A stretch of DNA of 64,000 bases from Gammaproteobacteria bacterium (GTDB lineage Bacteria > Pseudomonadota > Gammaproteobacteria > HTCC5015): contig BPKE01000002.1 in NCBI GenBank assembly GCA_026004975.1, forward strand, positions 496,001 through 560,000, in the 5' to 3' direction. Shown here in pieces: positions 51,524 through 60,498 of the stretch. The notes beneath the pieces are model-generated. The model was not told the DNA's origin, made no database searches, and was given only the letters and a program-made list of their open reading frames with translations. The stretch's first letter is position 1. Each line of letters begins with the position of its first letter. A program made the translations under genes and the position numbers.

Positions 51524-52950
51524 TCAGGCCTCCGCAGGCGCGGCGACGGCCGGCGCGCCGCGCCATGTCTTGTAGACGTTGTACGCCATGACGAGCATGC
51601 CGGCGAGGAACAGGCCGCCGCCCGCCACCCTGACCAGGTAGTAGGGGTGGGTGGCGGCGACGCTTTCGATGAAGCTGTACGTCAGCGTGCCGTCCTCGTT
51701 GACGGCGCGCCACATCAGCCCCTGCATGACACCGGCGATCCACATCGAGGCGATGTACAACACCACGCCGATGGTGGAAATCCAGAAAGTGCACGTCGAT
51801 CAGGCGCGTGCTGTACATGGCCCGGCGGCCGAGCAGGCGCGGCAGGAGGGCGTAGAGCATGCCGAGGGTGATGAAGGACACCCAGCCGAGCGCGCCGGAA
51901 TGGACATGGCCGATCGTCCAATCGGTGTAGTGCGACAGGGCGTTGACGGTCTTGATCGACATCATCGGCCCTTCGAAAGTGGACATGCCGTAGAACGACA
52001 GCGAGACGATCATGAATTTGCAGGATCGGATCGTCGCGCAGCTTGTGCCAGGCGCCGGACAAGGTCATGATGCCGTTGATCATGCCGCCCCAGGACGGCG
52101 CCAGCAGAATCAGGGAGAAGATCATGCCCAGGGTTTGCGCCCAGTCGGGCAGGGCGGTGTAATGCAAGTGATGCGGACCTGCCCACATGTAGATGGCGAT
52201 CAACGCCCAGAAATGCACCACCGACAGCCGGTAGGAGTACACCGGCCGCCCGGCCTGCTTGGGCACGAAGTAATACATGATGCCCAGGAAGCCGGCGGTG
52301 AGGAAAAAGCCGACGGCGTTGTGGCCGTACCACCATTGAACCACCGCGTCCACGGCCCCGGCGTAGACCACGTAGGACTTGGTCCAATCGACGGGGATGG
52401 CGATGTTGTTGACGACGTGCAGCACCGCCACCGTGATGATGAAGGCGGCGTAGAACCAGTTGGCGACGTAGATGTGCTGGATGCGGCGCCGGGCCAGGGT
52501 ACCGAAGAAAACCACGGCGTAGGCGATCCAGACCAGCGCGATGAGGATGTCGATCCACCACTCCGGCTCGGCATACTCCTTGCTCTGGGTGATGCCGAGC
52601 GGCAGGGTGACGGCCACCGCCAGGATGACCGCCTGCCAGCCCCAAAACGTGAACGCCGCCAGGCGCGGAAACGCCAGCGGCACCTGGCAGGTGCGCTGTA
52701 CGACGTAGTACGAGCTGGCGAACAGCGCACAACCGCCGAAAGCGAAGATCACCGCGTTGGTGTGCAACGGCCGCAGGCGGCTGTAGGTCAGCCAGGGTAT
52801 GTCGAAGTTCAACTGCGGCCAGGCGAGCTGCGCGGCGATGAAGACGCCGACGGCCATGCCGACGATGCCCCACACGAGGGTCGCCAACGCGAAGGCGCGC
52901 ACCACGTCATCGCGATAGGCGACGGCGGTCGTCACGGGAGATTGGGTCAT
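51524..52950 (-). CDS. ccoN: Cytochrome cbb3 oxidase catalytic subunit CcoN (two one-base insertions)
   Basis: CcoN carries the haem b/haem b3-CuB centre that reduces oxygen. ATG 52950 begins [20 protein letters not shown]. Key parts are [51 protein letters not shown], the CuB histidines ([15 protein letters not shown]) and [15 protein letters not shown]. Two insertions break the frame: a C near 52018 (CTGCAAATTCATG) and a T near 51788 (CACTTTCTGG). Repairing them gives 474 residues, the normal length, ending VAAPAEA. Sequence error is the likely cause. It leads the ten-gene cco operon. Confidence 0.96.
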
Positions 52951-53078
52951 CGCACTCGATCCGTAGCAAACAAGCCCGCGCGCAGCATGCCAAAGAAGGC
53001 CGCGGCGGGCGATTCGCAGCGTCGGCTAACGGTCTCTCGGAAAATCCGTATGGCGAGCCGCCCGGGCGGATGCCGGTT

Positions 53079-53537
53079 TCAGGGCCGCAGGTCGGCGTCG
53101 GGGCATTGGGCCGCCCGCAGGGGGCGGAGCTGGCGCAGGATCTGGCTGTCGGAGAAGGGGGCCTCGAGGTAATCCAGGGCGCCGGCGCGGATGGCGCGCA
53201 CGGCGCTGGCCACGTCGCCCTGCTCGGTCAGCAGCAGGGCCGGCGGCAGGATGCCGCGGCGGGCGGCCTCCTCGAGCAAGGACACGCCGTCGAGGCGCGG
53301 CGGCGCGTGTTCGACGAGCAGGGCCAGGAAGCGGGCGCCGCCCAGCGCGGCGAGGGCCTCATCGGCGCCGCCGAGCACGCGCGCGCAGAGCCCCTCGCGG
53401 TCGGCCAGGCGGGCGAGACGCGCGCGCAGAGCCGGGTCGTGGACGACCAGCAGCAAGGGCGGCGCGCCGCGGCGGGCGGGGCGGGGAGGGGGTTCGCGGC
53501 CCACCGCGGCACCCGGGTGGGGGGGGTGTCGCGACAT
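53079..53537 (-). CDS. Degenerate receiver-domain protein
   Basis: The 152-residue product from ATG 53537 has a CheY-like fold (LLLVVHDPALRARLARLAD at the start, ALLLTEQGDVASAVRAIRAGA later) after a proline-rich leader. The phospho-acceptor aspartate is replaced by glutamate (LLVEHAPPRLDG, Glu76), and the conserved lysine before the last turn by alanine (LEAPFS). It has no output domain. It lies downstream of fixJ in the same direction and before the cco operon, so it may compete with or modulate FixJ; that is inference. Confidence 0.75.
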   Translation of the reverse strand: MSRHPPHPGAAVGREPPPRPARRGAPPLLLVVHDPALRARLARLADREGLCARVLGGADEALAALGGARFLALLVEHAPPRLDGVSLLEEAARRGILPPALLLTEQGDVASAVRAIRAGALDYLEAPFSDSQILRQLRPLRAAQCPDADLRP

Positions 53538-53591
53538 GGTGCGAGCGTAGCCGCCCCCACCGCGGCGCGGCCATAAGGGATTTCCACGGGT

Positions 53592-54230
53592 TCAGTCGGC
53601 CGGGGTCTCGCCGAGGTCGCCGGCCAGCATCACCTGGCGCACCAGTTCGGCCAGCGAACGGGTCTGCATTTTTTCCATGACGTGGGCGCGATGGATTTCG
53701 ACGGTGCGCTGGCTCAGGCCGAGGTCGAAGGCGATCACCTTGTTCGCCTTGCCTTGCACGATCAGCTCCATGACCTGGCGTTCGCGCGGCGTGAGGCTGG
53801 CGATGCGCGCGCGGATCGCGTCGATCTCGGCCCGCTCGGCACGGCGGCGCGCGTCGGTTTCCAGGGCGCGGTTGATGCAATCGAGCAAGGCCTGTTCCCG
53901 GAACGGCTTTTGGATGAACTCGGCCGCGCCCCGTTTCATCGCTTCCACCGCCATCGGCACGTCGCCGTGGCCGGTGATGAAGATCACCGGCATCTCCACC
54001 CCCATCTCGATCAGGCGTTCGTGCAGTTCCATGCCGCTCATGCCGGGCATGCGGATGTCGAGCACCACGCAACCGTGGGTGTTCCGGAAGTCCGATTCGA
54101 GGAAGGCACGGGCGTTCGGGTAGGTGCGGCTGCGGATGCCGACCGAGTCGAGCAGCAGGGCCAGCGATTCGCGGACGGCCTCGTCGTCGTCGACGATGTG
54201 GACCATGGGCGTGCTTGTGGTCGAAGTCAC
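53592..54230 (-). CDS. fixJ: FixJ-family response regulator
   Basis: The 212-residue product has a FixJ/TtrR-type receiver (VHIVDDDEAVRESLALLLDS, phospho-acceptor near Asp58 in CVVLDIRMPGMSG, EFIQKPFREQ) and a LuxR helix-turn-helix (LTPRERQVMELIVQGKANKVIAFDLG, then SQRTVEIHRAHVMEKM). The start GTG 54230 overlaps the fixL stop by four bases; ATG 54206 is an alternative. Context suggests control of the adjacent cbb3 operon. Confidence 0.93.
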   Translation of the reverse strand: MTSTTSTPMVHIVDDDEAVRESLALLLDSVGIRSRTYPNARAFLESDFRNTHGCVVLDIRMPGMSGMELHERLIEMGVEMPVIFITGHGDVPMAVEAMKRGAAEFIQKPFREQALLDCINRALETDARRRAERAEIDAIRARIASLTPRERQVMELIVQGKANKVIAFDLGLSQRTVEIHRAHVMEKMQTRSLAELVRQVMLAGDLGETPAD

Positions 54231-55406
54231 GGCGTTCGTCCTCGCTCGATGTCGTCTTCCAAGGAGGCGGGCAGGGTGAAGCGGAACACCGTCATGCCGT
54301 CGCGGTGCTCGTGGACGAGCCGGCCGCCGTGGGCGCGGACGATCGATTCGCTGATCGGCAGGCCCATGCCCATGCCATCACGCTTGGTGGTGAAAAACGG
54401 GTCGAACAGGTGGGCGGCGACGTCTTCGGGGATGCCCGGTCCGGAGTCGATGACCTCGACCGCCACGCGGTCGCCGCCCTCCCGCCGGCTGACGATGCGC
54501 AAGGCCGCGCCCGGCTGGTCGGCCACGGCGTCCAGCGCGTTGCGCAGTAAATTGATCAGCACCTGTTGGATCTGAACTTCGTCGACGACCACCGAAGGCA
54601 GATCCTCCGCCAGGACGAGTTCGACCGGGTGGTCGAGGCAACGGGTGTCGCTGCGGTTGAGCGCCACCGCGTCGCGGATCACCTCGTTGAGGTCCGCCGG
54701 CCGGCGCTCGCCGCCGCGACGCTTGAAGAACAGGCGCAGACGCTGGATGATCTCACCGGCCCGCTGGGCCTGCTCGGCGATGCGCAGCAGGGCCTGGCGG
54801 GCCTGCTCCACGGCCGGCGGCTCGCGTTCGAGCAGGCGGCGCGCCGCCTCCGCGTAGTTCACGAGCGCGGCGAGGGGCTGGTTGATTTCGTGGGCGATGC
54901 CAGAGGCGGTTTCGCCCATGGTGTGCAGCCGCGAGACATGGGCGAGTCGCTCGCGCATTTCCGCCGCCTCCCGCTCGGCGGCGAGCTTCTCCCGCAGGTC
55001 GCGCATGATGCCGACGTACCTGCGCCCCGCGGCGCTGCGCGCCTCGCCGACCGACAGCTCCACAGGGAAGACGGTGCCGTCGGCATGCTTGGCCTGCACC
55101 TGACGTCCGATACCGATGATGCGCGCCTCGCCGGTGCGCTGGTAGCGTTCGAGGTACTCGTCGTGGCGGCTGGCGTGGGGCTCGGGCATCAGCAGGCTGA
55201 TGTTGCGCCCGAGCACCTCGGCGGCACGGTAGCCGAACAGGCGTTCGGCGGCGCTGTTGAACGCCTCGATGCAGGCCGCGGTCGTCGATGATGACGATCG
55301 CGTCCACGGCCGCCTGCATCAGCGCGTCGAGCTGGGCGCGGGCGGCGTCGCCGCCGCGGGACGGCGGTGCAGCGGCGTCGGCGGCGGCCTTGCGTGGATC
55401 GGTCAT
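54227..55406 (-). CDS. fixL: FixL-like PAS sensor histidine kinase (one frameshift)
   Basis: The kinase starts MTDPRKAAADAAAPPSRGG at ATG 55406. A PAS domain covers about residues 25-145 (AAERLFGYRAAEVLG). The kinase core has the H box (SGIAHEINQPLAALVNYAEA), an N box (INLLRNALDAVADQPG) and glycine-rich ATP sites (DSGPGIPED, GMGLPISESIV). The frame breaks near 55277 by one extra base; repaired length is about 392 residues. The segment ARIIGIGRQVQAKHADGTVF matches the haem region of rhizobial FixL, but the haem-ligand histidine (PHIIGIG) is arginine here, so oxygen sensing through haem is doubtful. There is no N-terminal membrane anchor. Confidence 0.9.
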
Positions 55407-55510
55407 CGGCGGTCCCCGGGCATCCTTGGGGCATTTTAAGCCCCCCTCGGATCCTGTCCAGCCGCCGGCGCTGCTACAATGGGCCGCTTTCCCACGCGCC
55501 CCCGTGCCCC

Positions 55511-56353
55511 ATGACCACCTTGTTCGTCGAACATCTGACGGTTTTGGACTCGAGCCACCTGGACGCCGAGCGCGGCCTGGTCGGCGAGAGCTGGATCGTG
55601 GACGTGGAGCTCGACGCCCCGCTCGACGAAGACGGCATGGTGCTGGACTTCGGCGTCGCCAAGCCCGCCCTGAAGCAGGCTTTCGACGCGCTGGCCGACC
55701 ACCGCCTGATCGTGCCGCGCCGGGCGCCGGCGCTGCGCCGCTGCGAGTGCGATGAAGCGGGGCGATGGGCCCTGTCGTTCGAAAGCGACCGCGGCCCGAT
55801 CGACTACCAAGCCCCGGCCGAGGCCCTGTGCCTGCTCGACGCCGAGACGGTGAACGAGGCCGCTTTGCGCCAGCGGCTCGAGGCCGCCGCCCGGGCGGTC
55901 TTGCCGGGCCGCATCCGGGGCCTGCGGGTCGACTTGCGCCACGAGGCGATCGCCGGCGCCTGGTATCGTTACACCCACGGCCTGCGCCGCCACCGCGGCA
56001 ACTGCCAACGGCTCTGCCACGGCCACCGCTCGCGCCTGGAGATCCTGCGCGACGGAGAGCGCGATGAAACGCTGGAAGCGCAGTGGGCGCGACGCTGGCG
56101 AGACATCGTCCTGGTGACGCGCAGCGACCTCCTGGAGGCCGCCGGCGGGCGATGGCACGTCGGTTACACGGCCGCCCAGGGGCGCTTCGATCTGTGGCTG
56201 CCGGAGACCCACTGCGAGCTGCTCGAACACGAGACCACGGTCGAGCACATCGCCGAGCACATCGCCGACACCCTCAAACAGCAGGCGCCCGCGCGCCGCT
56301 TCGAGGTGCGCGCCTACGAGGGGCTGCACAAGGGCGCGATCGCGCGACGCTGA
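55511..56353 (+). CDS. 6-pyruvoyltetrahydropterin synthase / QueD-family protein (long form)
   Basis: The 280-residue product from ATG 55511 shows the family pieces: SSHLDAERGLVGESWIVDVE with a candidate zinc histidine (His16), DEDGMVLDFGVAK, a GNCQRLCHGHRSRLEI block with the Cys and HGH zinc/catalytic group, and a C-terminal VEHIAEHIADTL...EGLHKGA. Ordinary QueD enzymes have about 120 residues; here the elements are spread over a protein of twice that length, suggesting two fused PTPS-like halves. It may act in queuosine or pterin metabolism; no other que gene is nearby. A TACAAT hexamer at 55475 may be its -10 box. Confidence 0.75.
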   Translation: MTTLFVEHLTVLDSSHLDAERGLVGESWIVDVELDAPLDEDGMVLDFGVAKPALKQAFDALADHRLIVPRRAPALRRCECDEAGRWALSFESDRGPIDYQAPAEALCLLDAETVNEAALRQRLEAAARAVLPGRIRGLRVDLRHEAIAGAWYRYTHGLRRHRGNCQRLCHGHRSRLEILRDGERDETLEAQWARRWRDIVLVTRSDLLEAAGGRWHVGYTAAQGRFDLWLPETHCELLEHETTVEHIAEHIADTLKQQAPARRFEVRAYEGLHKGAIARR

Positions 56354-56363
56354 GGTGCGCTCC

Positions 56364-59222
56364 TCAGCCGGTGTTGCGCATGCCCGTGGCGATGGCGTTG
56401 ATGCTACGCAGCAGCGGATCGAGCCAGCGTTGCCGTTCGGCTTCGGGCAGGGCCTCGTTGCGGAAGCGGCGCAGCAGGATCGGCTGCAACTGGTTGAGCG
56501 GATCCAGGTAAGGCTCACGGCGCGACAGCGACAGCGCCAGCTCCGGCGTCTCGGCGAGCAGATGGGGCAGGGCGGCCACCGTGAGCACGCGGTCCACCGT
56601 GAGCGCGTATTCCTCGGCGATGTCGCGCCAGATCCGTTCCGCCAGGTTTTTGTCCTGGCACAGCCCGGCGTAACTGCGCGCGATCTGCATGTCGGCCTTG
56701 AACAAGGACAACTGCGTGTTGCTGAGCAGGGCGCGGAAGAACGGCCATTCCCGGTACATGCTCTTGAGGGTTTCCAGGCGCCCGGGGTCGCTGCCGGCCC
56801 ACTCGGACAGCGCCGTGCCGATGCCGTACCAGGCCGGCAGGGTGTGACGCGACTGCGCCCAGCCGAACACCCAGGGAATGGCGCGCAGCGAGGTCTTGTC
56901 CCGCACCGTTTTCTTGCGGTGGCTGGGCCGCGAACCGATGTTGAGCAGGCCGATTTCGCTGACCGGCGTCGCCTCGTAGAAATAATCGTAGAAGCCGGGC
57001 GTGTGGTCGGTGAGCGCCCGGTACTTGCGTTCGCCGATGTCGGCGAGCGCCTGCATGATTTCGAGGAACGATTCGCGTTCCGGTTCCGGTTTCTTGATCA
57101 GGCAACGGCTGGCCTTGAGCAGGCCGGTGATGCCCATGGTCAGCTCGTAAACCGCCGTTTCCAGGTTGCTGTACTTGTTCGACAGCACCTCGCCCTGTTC
57201 GGTGAACTTGATCTCGCCGCGCACCGTGCCCGGCGGCTGGGCGAGGATCGCCTCGTGGGTCGGGCCGCCGCCGCGGCCGATGGTGCCCCCGCGGCCGTGG
57301 AACAAGCGCACGTGCACGCCGTGCCGGTCGGCCAGCGCGGTGATGCGCTTCTGGGCCTGGTAGAGGTTCCAGGCCGAGGCGAGGATGCCCCCGTCCTTGC
57401 AACTGTCGGAGTAGCCCAGCATGATCTCCTGGGTGTTGCCCGAGGCGGCGAGCAGGGCGCCGTACACCGGGTCCGCGAACAAGCGGCCCATGACCGGCTC
57501 GATGTGCTTGAGATCCTCGACGGTCTCGAACAGGGGCGAGATCGACAACTCGCTGTACCACTCGCCGTTCTCGCGCCGCCCGACCAGCCCGACCAGCCAG
57601 CCGAGAAACAACACGTTGAGCACGTCGCTGGCGTGATGCGTCATGGAGACGACGTAACAGCCGATGGCCTGCGGGCTGATCTCCCGACGCATGTCCGCAA
57701 TCATGCGCACCGTTTCGACGGTCTCACGGGTGCCCTCGGCAAGCTCGGCCAGGGACAGGGCGGGGGGTTGCGTGCCGAGCAGGCCGGTGATCAGCTCGAT
57801 GCGCGCCTCCTCGTCCAGCGCGGTGTAATCGACGCCGCGCAGGTGGCGCAGGATGTCGGCCACCGCCGCGGTGTGCACGGACGATTCCTGGCGCACGTCC
57901 AGCCGGGCCAGGTAGAAACCGCAGCCCTCGGCCAGGCGGATCAGGTCCTTGAGCTCGCCCTCGGCGACCTCCGCGTCCCCGTGGGCGCAGAGCGAATCTC
58001 GGATCAGATACAGGTCTTCGAGGAAAACCGTCTCGCTCGGATAGGCGTTCGCCTCGGCGGCCGCCAGGGCCGCCGGGCTCGGGTTTCCGGCCAGATGCAA
58101 ATCCAGGCGGCGCAGGTTGGCGGCCAGGCGCAGGCGGATCAGCAAAAGCTTGCGCCGGTAGGGCTCGTCGCCGTAGCGCAGCAGGGTGTTTTCGTCCTCG
58201 CTGCTGCGTTTGACTTCGGTCTCGTCCCGGGCCAAGGAGGCGAGAAAGGCTTCGGAAGGCGCGCACCACTTGATCGACTGCGTCAGCCGGTGTGCCAGAT
58301 CGTCCACGCGCCGCAGGTACTCGCGCAGGATCTCGCGCGATTGCAGACGCAAGGTGGTCGCGGTCGTTTCCGGCTTGACGTTCGGGTTGCCGTCACGGTC
58401 GCCGCCGATCCAGGAACCGAAACGGATGAAGCTCGGAACACGTACCACGCCCCGGCCGTAAAGCAGGTTCAAGTGCCGCTCGAGGTTGCGGTAGGCCTGG
58501 GGGATGGCCTTGAACAGGCTCTCCCGGAAGTAGTACAGGCCGTTTTCGACTTCATCGAGCACCTGCGGGCGCCGGCTGCGGACCTCGTCCGTTTTGAACA
58601 GCACTTGCACTTCGCGCCGAAGCTGCGCGATCACCTCGTCGCGCTGCACCCGGCTCAGGCGGGTCGCGTCGAGCTGCTCGCTGAGCACGAACAGGCGGCG
58701 CAAAGCCTCGAGGATCGTGCGCCGCTTGGCCTCGGTGGGGTGGGCGGTGATCACCGGCATGTACATCAGCCGGTCGAACAAGGTTTGCAGTTGCCTGGCT
58801 TTGACGCCTTCTTCGCGCAACTCCTTGAGCACCCGTCCGAAAGATCCGACCCAAGTGGGCCCGTGGCGCGCCAGCTCCAGGCGCCGCAGGCGGTGCTGGT
58901 AGGCTTCTTCGGCGACGTTGACCAGGTTGAAATAGTTGCCGAAGGCGCGGATCACGTGCACCGCCGTTTCCGGGTCCAGGCTCTCGGCGAAGGCCAGCAG
59001 CCGCCGGCGCTTCCAGGCCGATTCCTGTTTGCGCAGGCTGATGTGGCCCTTGCGCAGCGTTTCCACCGCGTTGAACACCGCCTTGCCGGCGTGTTCCCGC
59101 AGCACCTGGCCGAGAATGTCGCCGAACAGGCGCACGCGGGCACGCAGGCGTTTGTCCCGCAACGTCAGGGGCGGGGGTTGCTTGTATCCAGGCGGAAGCG
59201 GCGGCAGAGAGTCGCTGGTCAT
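56364..59222 (-). CDS. ppc: Phosphoenolpyruvate carboxylase
   Basis: Ppc fixes bicarbonate onto PEP to give oxaloacetate. The 952-residue product from ATG 59222 is intact. It has the catalytic histidine in MPVITAHPTEAKRRTI (near residue 160), FGSWIGGDRDGNPNV, the loop FHGRGGTIGRGGGPTHEAIL and the invariant C-terminus MRNTG. It is convergent with the PTPS gene, 10 bases apart. Confidence 0.98.
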   Translation of the reverse strand: MTSDSLPPLPPGYKQPPPLTLRDKRLRARVRLFGDILGQVLREHAGKAVFNAVETLRKGHISLRKQESAWKRRRLLAFAESLDPETAVHVIRAFGNYFNLVNVAEEAYQHRLRRLELARHGPTWVGSFGRVLKELREEGVKARQLQTLFDRLMYMPVITAHPTEAKRRTILEALRRLFVLSEQLDATRLSRVQRDEVIAQLRREVQVLFKTDEVRSRRPQVLDEVENGLYYFRESLFKAIPQAYRNLERHLNLLYGRGVVRVPSFIRFGSWIGGDRDGNPNVKPETTATTLRLQSREILREYLRRVDDLAHRLTQSIKWCAPSEAFLASLARDETEVKRSSEDENTLLRYGDEPYRRKLLLIRLRLAANLRRLDLHLAGNPSPAALAAAEANAYPSETVFLEDLYLIRDSLCAHGDAEVAEGELKDLIRLAEGCGFYLARLDVRQESSVHTAAVADILRHLRGVDYTALDEEARIELITGLLGTQPPALSLAELAEGTRETVETVRMIADMRREISPQAIGCYVVSMTHHASDVLNVLFLGWLVGLVGRRENGEWYSELSISPLFETVEDLKHIEPVMGRLFADPVYGALLAASGNTQEIMLGYSDSCKDGGILASAWNLYQAQKRITALADRHGVHVRLFHGRGGTIGRGGGPTHEAILAQPPGTVRGEIKFTEQGEVLSNKYSNLETAVYELTMGITGLLKASRCLIKKPEPERESFLEIMQALADIGERKYRALTDHTPGFYDYFYEATPVSEIGLLNIGSRPSHRKKTVRDKTSLRAIPWVFGWAQSRHTLPAWYGIGTALSEWAGSDPGRLETLKSMYREWPFFRALLSNTQLSLFKADMQIARSYAGLCQDKNLAERIWRDIAEEYALTVDRVLTVAALPHLLAETPELALSLSRREPYLDPLNQLQPILLRRFRNEALPEAERQRWLDPLLRSINAIATGMRNTG

Positions 59223-59285
59223 GGACGATCCGGGGTGGCTGGGCCCGAGGGGGCGCCATTATACCCGAGTCGCCCCCGGCTCGGC

Positions 59286-59304
59286 GGGGGCTTGTAAAGC
59301 CCCC
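59286..59304. repeat. Perfect hairpin in the ppc/host-attachment intergenic region
   Basis: GGGGGCTT-GTA-AAGCCCCC is an eight-base perfect inverted repeat between two divergent genes (ppc starts at 59222, the next gene at 59377). No T-run follows. It may be an operator or an mRNA leader hairpin. Confidence 0.4.
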
Positions 59305-59376
59305 CGGCCGCACCCACATATTTGCCCGCGGCGGGGCCGCGCATTCTCGATACGATGACAGCAACGGAGGTGGGGC

Positions 59377-59835
59377 ATGAAAATCTGGGTTCTGGTCGCC
59401 GACGGTCACCGCGCGCGGTTCTTCGAAACCGACAAACCGCGCGGCGCGCTCAAGGAATTCGACGATGCGCTCGAACCGCGTGCCGTCCTGCCGGAGAACC
59501 GCCTGGATCGCGACGAGCCGGGCCAGAGCTTCGACCGCAAGGGCCAGGGGCGCCACGTGGTCGAGCCGAAAACCGACCCGAAGAAGGCCGTGAAGGATGC
59601 GTTTGCGCGCGAACTCGCCGAGCGCCTGGAAAAAGCCCACGCCACGGGCCGTTTCGACAAGCTGGTTCTGGTGTGCCCGCCGCCGTTTCTCGGCCTGCTG
59701 CGCGCCCACCTGAGCGAGACCGTCAAGCGGGTCGTCAGCCTGGAGGTCGACAAGGATCTGACCACCTTGAACGCCCAAGACCTGCGGGCGCACCTGCCCG
59801 ACAAACTGGCGCCCGCCGTCGAGCCCGCCCAATGA
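59377..59835 (+). CDS. Host-attachment family protein
   Basis: The 152-residue product starts MKIWVLVADGHRARFFE after GGAGG, the typical opening of the host attachment protein family (Pfam Host_attach, related to archaeal release-factor-like folds). Later it has LERLEKAHATGRFDKLVLVC-like and PPPFLGLLRAHLSETVKRVV segments. The family was named for a plant-surface phenotype, but its molecular activity is unknown. It is the only gene of its transcription unit. Confidence 0.85.
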   Translation: MKIWVLVADGHRARFFETDKPRGALKEFDDALEPRAVLPENRLDRDEPGQSFDRKGQGRHVVEPKTDPKKAVKDAFARELAERLEKAHATGRFDKLVLVCPPPFLGLLRAHLSETVKRVVSLEVDKDLTTLNAQDLRAHLPDKLAPAVEPAQ

Positions 59836-59843
59836 GGGCGGGC
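59823..59843. terminator. GC-rich hairpin spanning the stop codon of the host-attachment gene
   Basis: GCCCGCCC and GGGCGGGC form a perfect eight-base stem with the loop AATGA, which contains the TGA stop. It lies between two convergent genes and lacks a T-run. It resembles the hairpin at the acs stop codon. Confidence 0.45.
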
Positions 59844-59877
59844 CGACCGCCACCGGGCGAGAGATGACTTCAACTTG

Positions 59878-60498
59878 TCAAACCAACCTTTTGTTTTCAA
59901 ATGATTTTCTGATCCAGTCGTCCAGCGACACCCAGCGCCCGCCGCCGGTGAAAAACAAGGACAGCAGCATCAGGAAATACGTCGCGGCGAATTCCACGCC
60001 GTTCTTGAGCACGGTGAAGCGGCCGGCTTCGGTCAGCCAGGCGTAATCGCCGTGGGCCTTCAGGATGCGCCGCGCGGCGGCCAGTCTTTCCTGCGCGGCT
60101 TCGATCAGGTCCGGGCGCCATTCCCAGGGCACCGTCAGGGTGCTTTCGGGCAAGGCGTGCCAGCCGTAACGCCAGTGCGCCGTGACCGCCGCAACCGCCA
60201 TCACCGCCATCAGCGGCACGGCCACCACCCGCACGCCCAGGCCGAGCAGCAAGGCGAGGCCGCCGACGAACTCCGTGCCGCCGGCCAGCACGGCCATCAG
60301 CGCGGGCATCGGCAAACCGAGATGCTGGCCGAACCACGACGCCGTGGCCTCCAGGTGCTGCAATTTGTTCCAACCCGCGAGGATGAAAATCGGCGCCAGG
60401 TAGACCCGGAACAGCAAGGGCGCGAGAAAATCGGCCGCGCGGGTCGCATCCAGGATCTGGATGAACCGGGCGGCAACAGAACGGCGTTCGTCCAACAT
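59878..60498 (-). CDS. DoxX family membrane protein
   Basis: The 206-residue product from ATG 60498 has four hydrophobic segments and the DoxX pattern: LLFRVYLAPIFILAGWNKLQ, GGTEFVGGLALLLGLGVRV and VEFAATYFLMLLSLFFTGGG. DoxX-like proteins are small quinone-linked or redox-related membrane proteins; the partner here is not evident. It is convergent with the host-attachment gene. Confidence 0.87.
   Translation of the reverse strand: MLDERRSVAARFIQILDATRAADFLAPLLFRVYLAPIFILAGWNKLQHLEATASWFGQHLGLPMPALMAVLAGGTEFVGGLALLLGLGVRVVAVPLMAVMAVAAVTAHWRYGWHALPESTLTVPWEWRPDLIEAAQERLAAARRILKAHGDYAWLTEAGRFTVLKNGVEFAATYFLMLLSLFFTGGGRWVSLDDWIRKSFENKRLV

Noticed and set aside
52951-53078. FNR/FixK box (TTGAT-N4-ATCAA) before ccoN
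   Set aside because: I looked for it in the 128-base gap and found no convincing match.
56355-59297. 980-residue plus-strand ORF opposite ppc
   Set aside because: Pure antisense shadow of PEP carboxylase, whose minus frame is intact and conserved.
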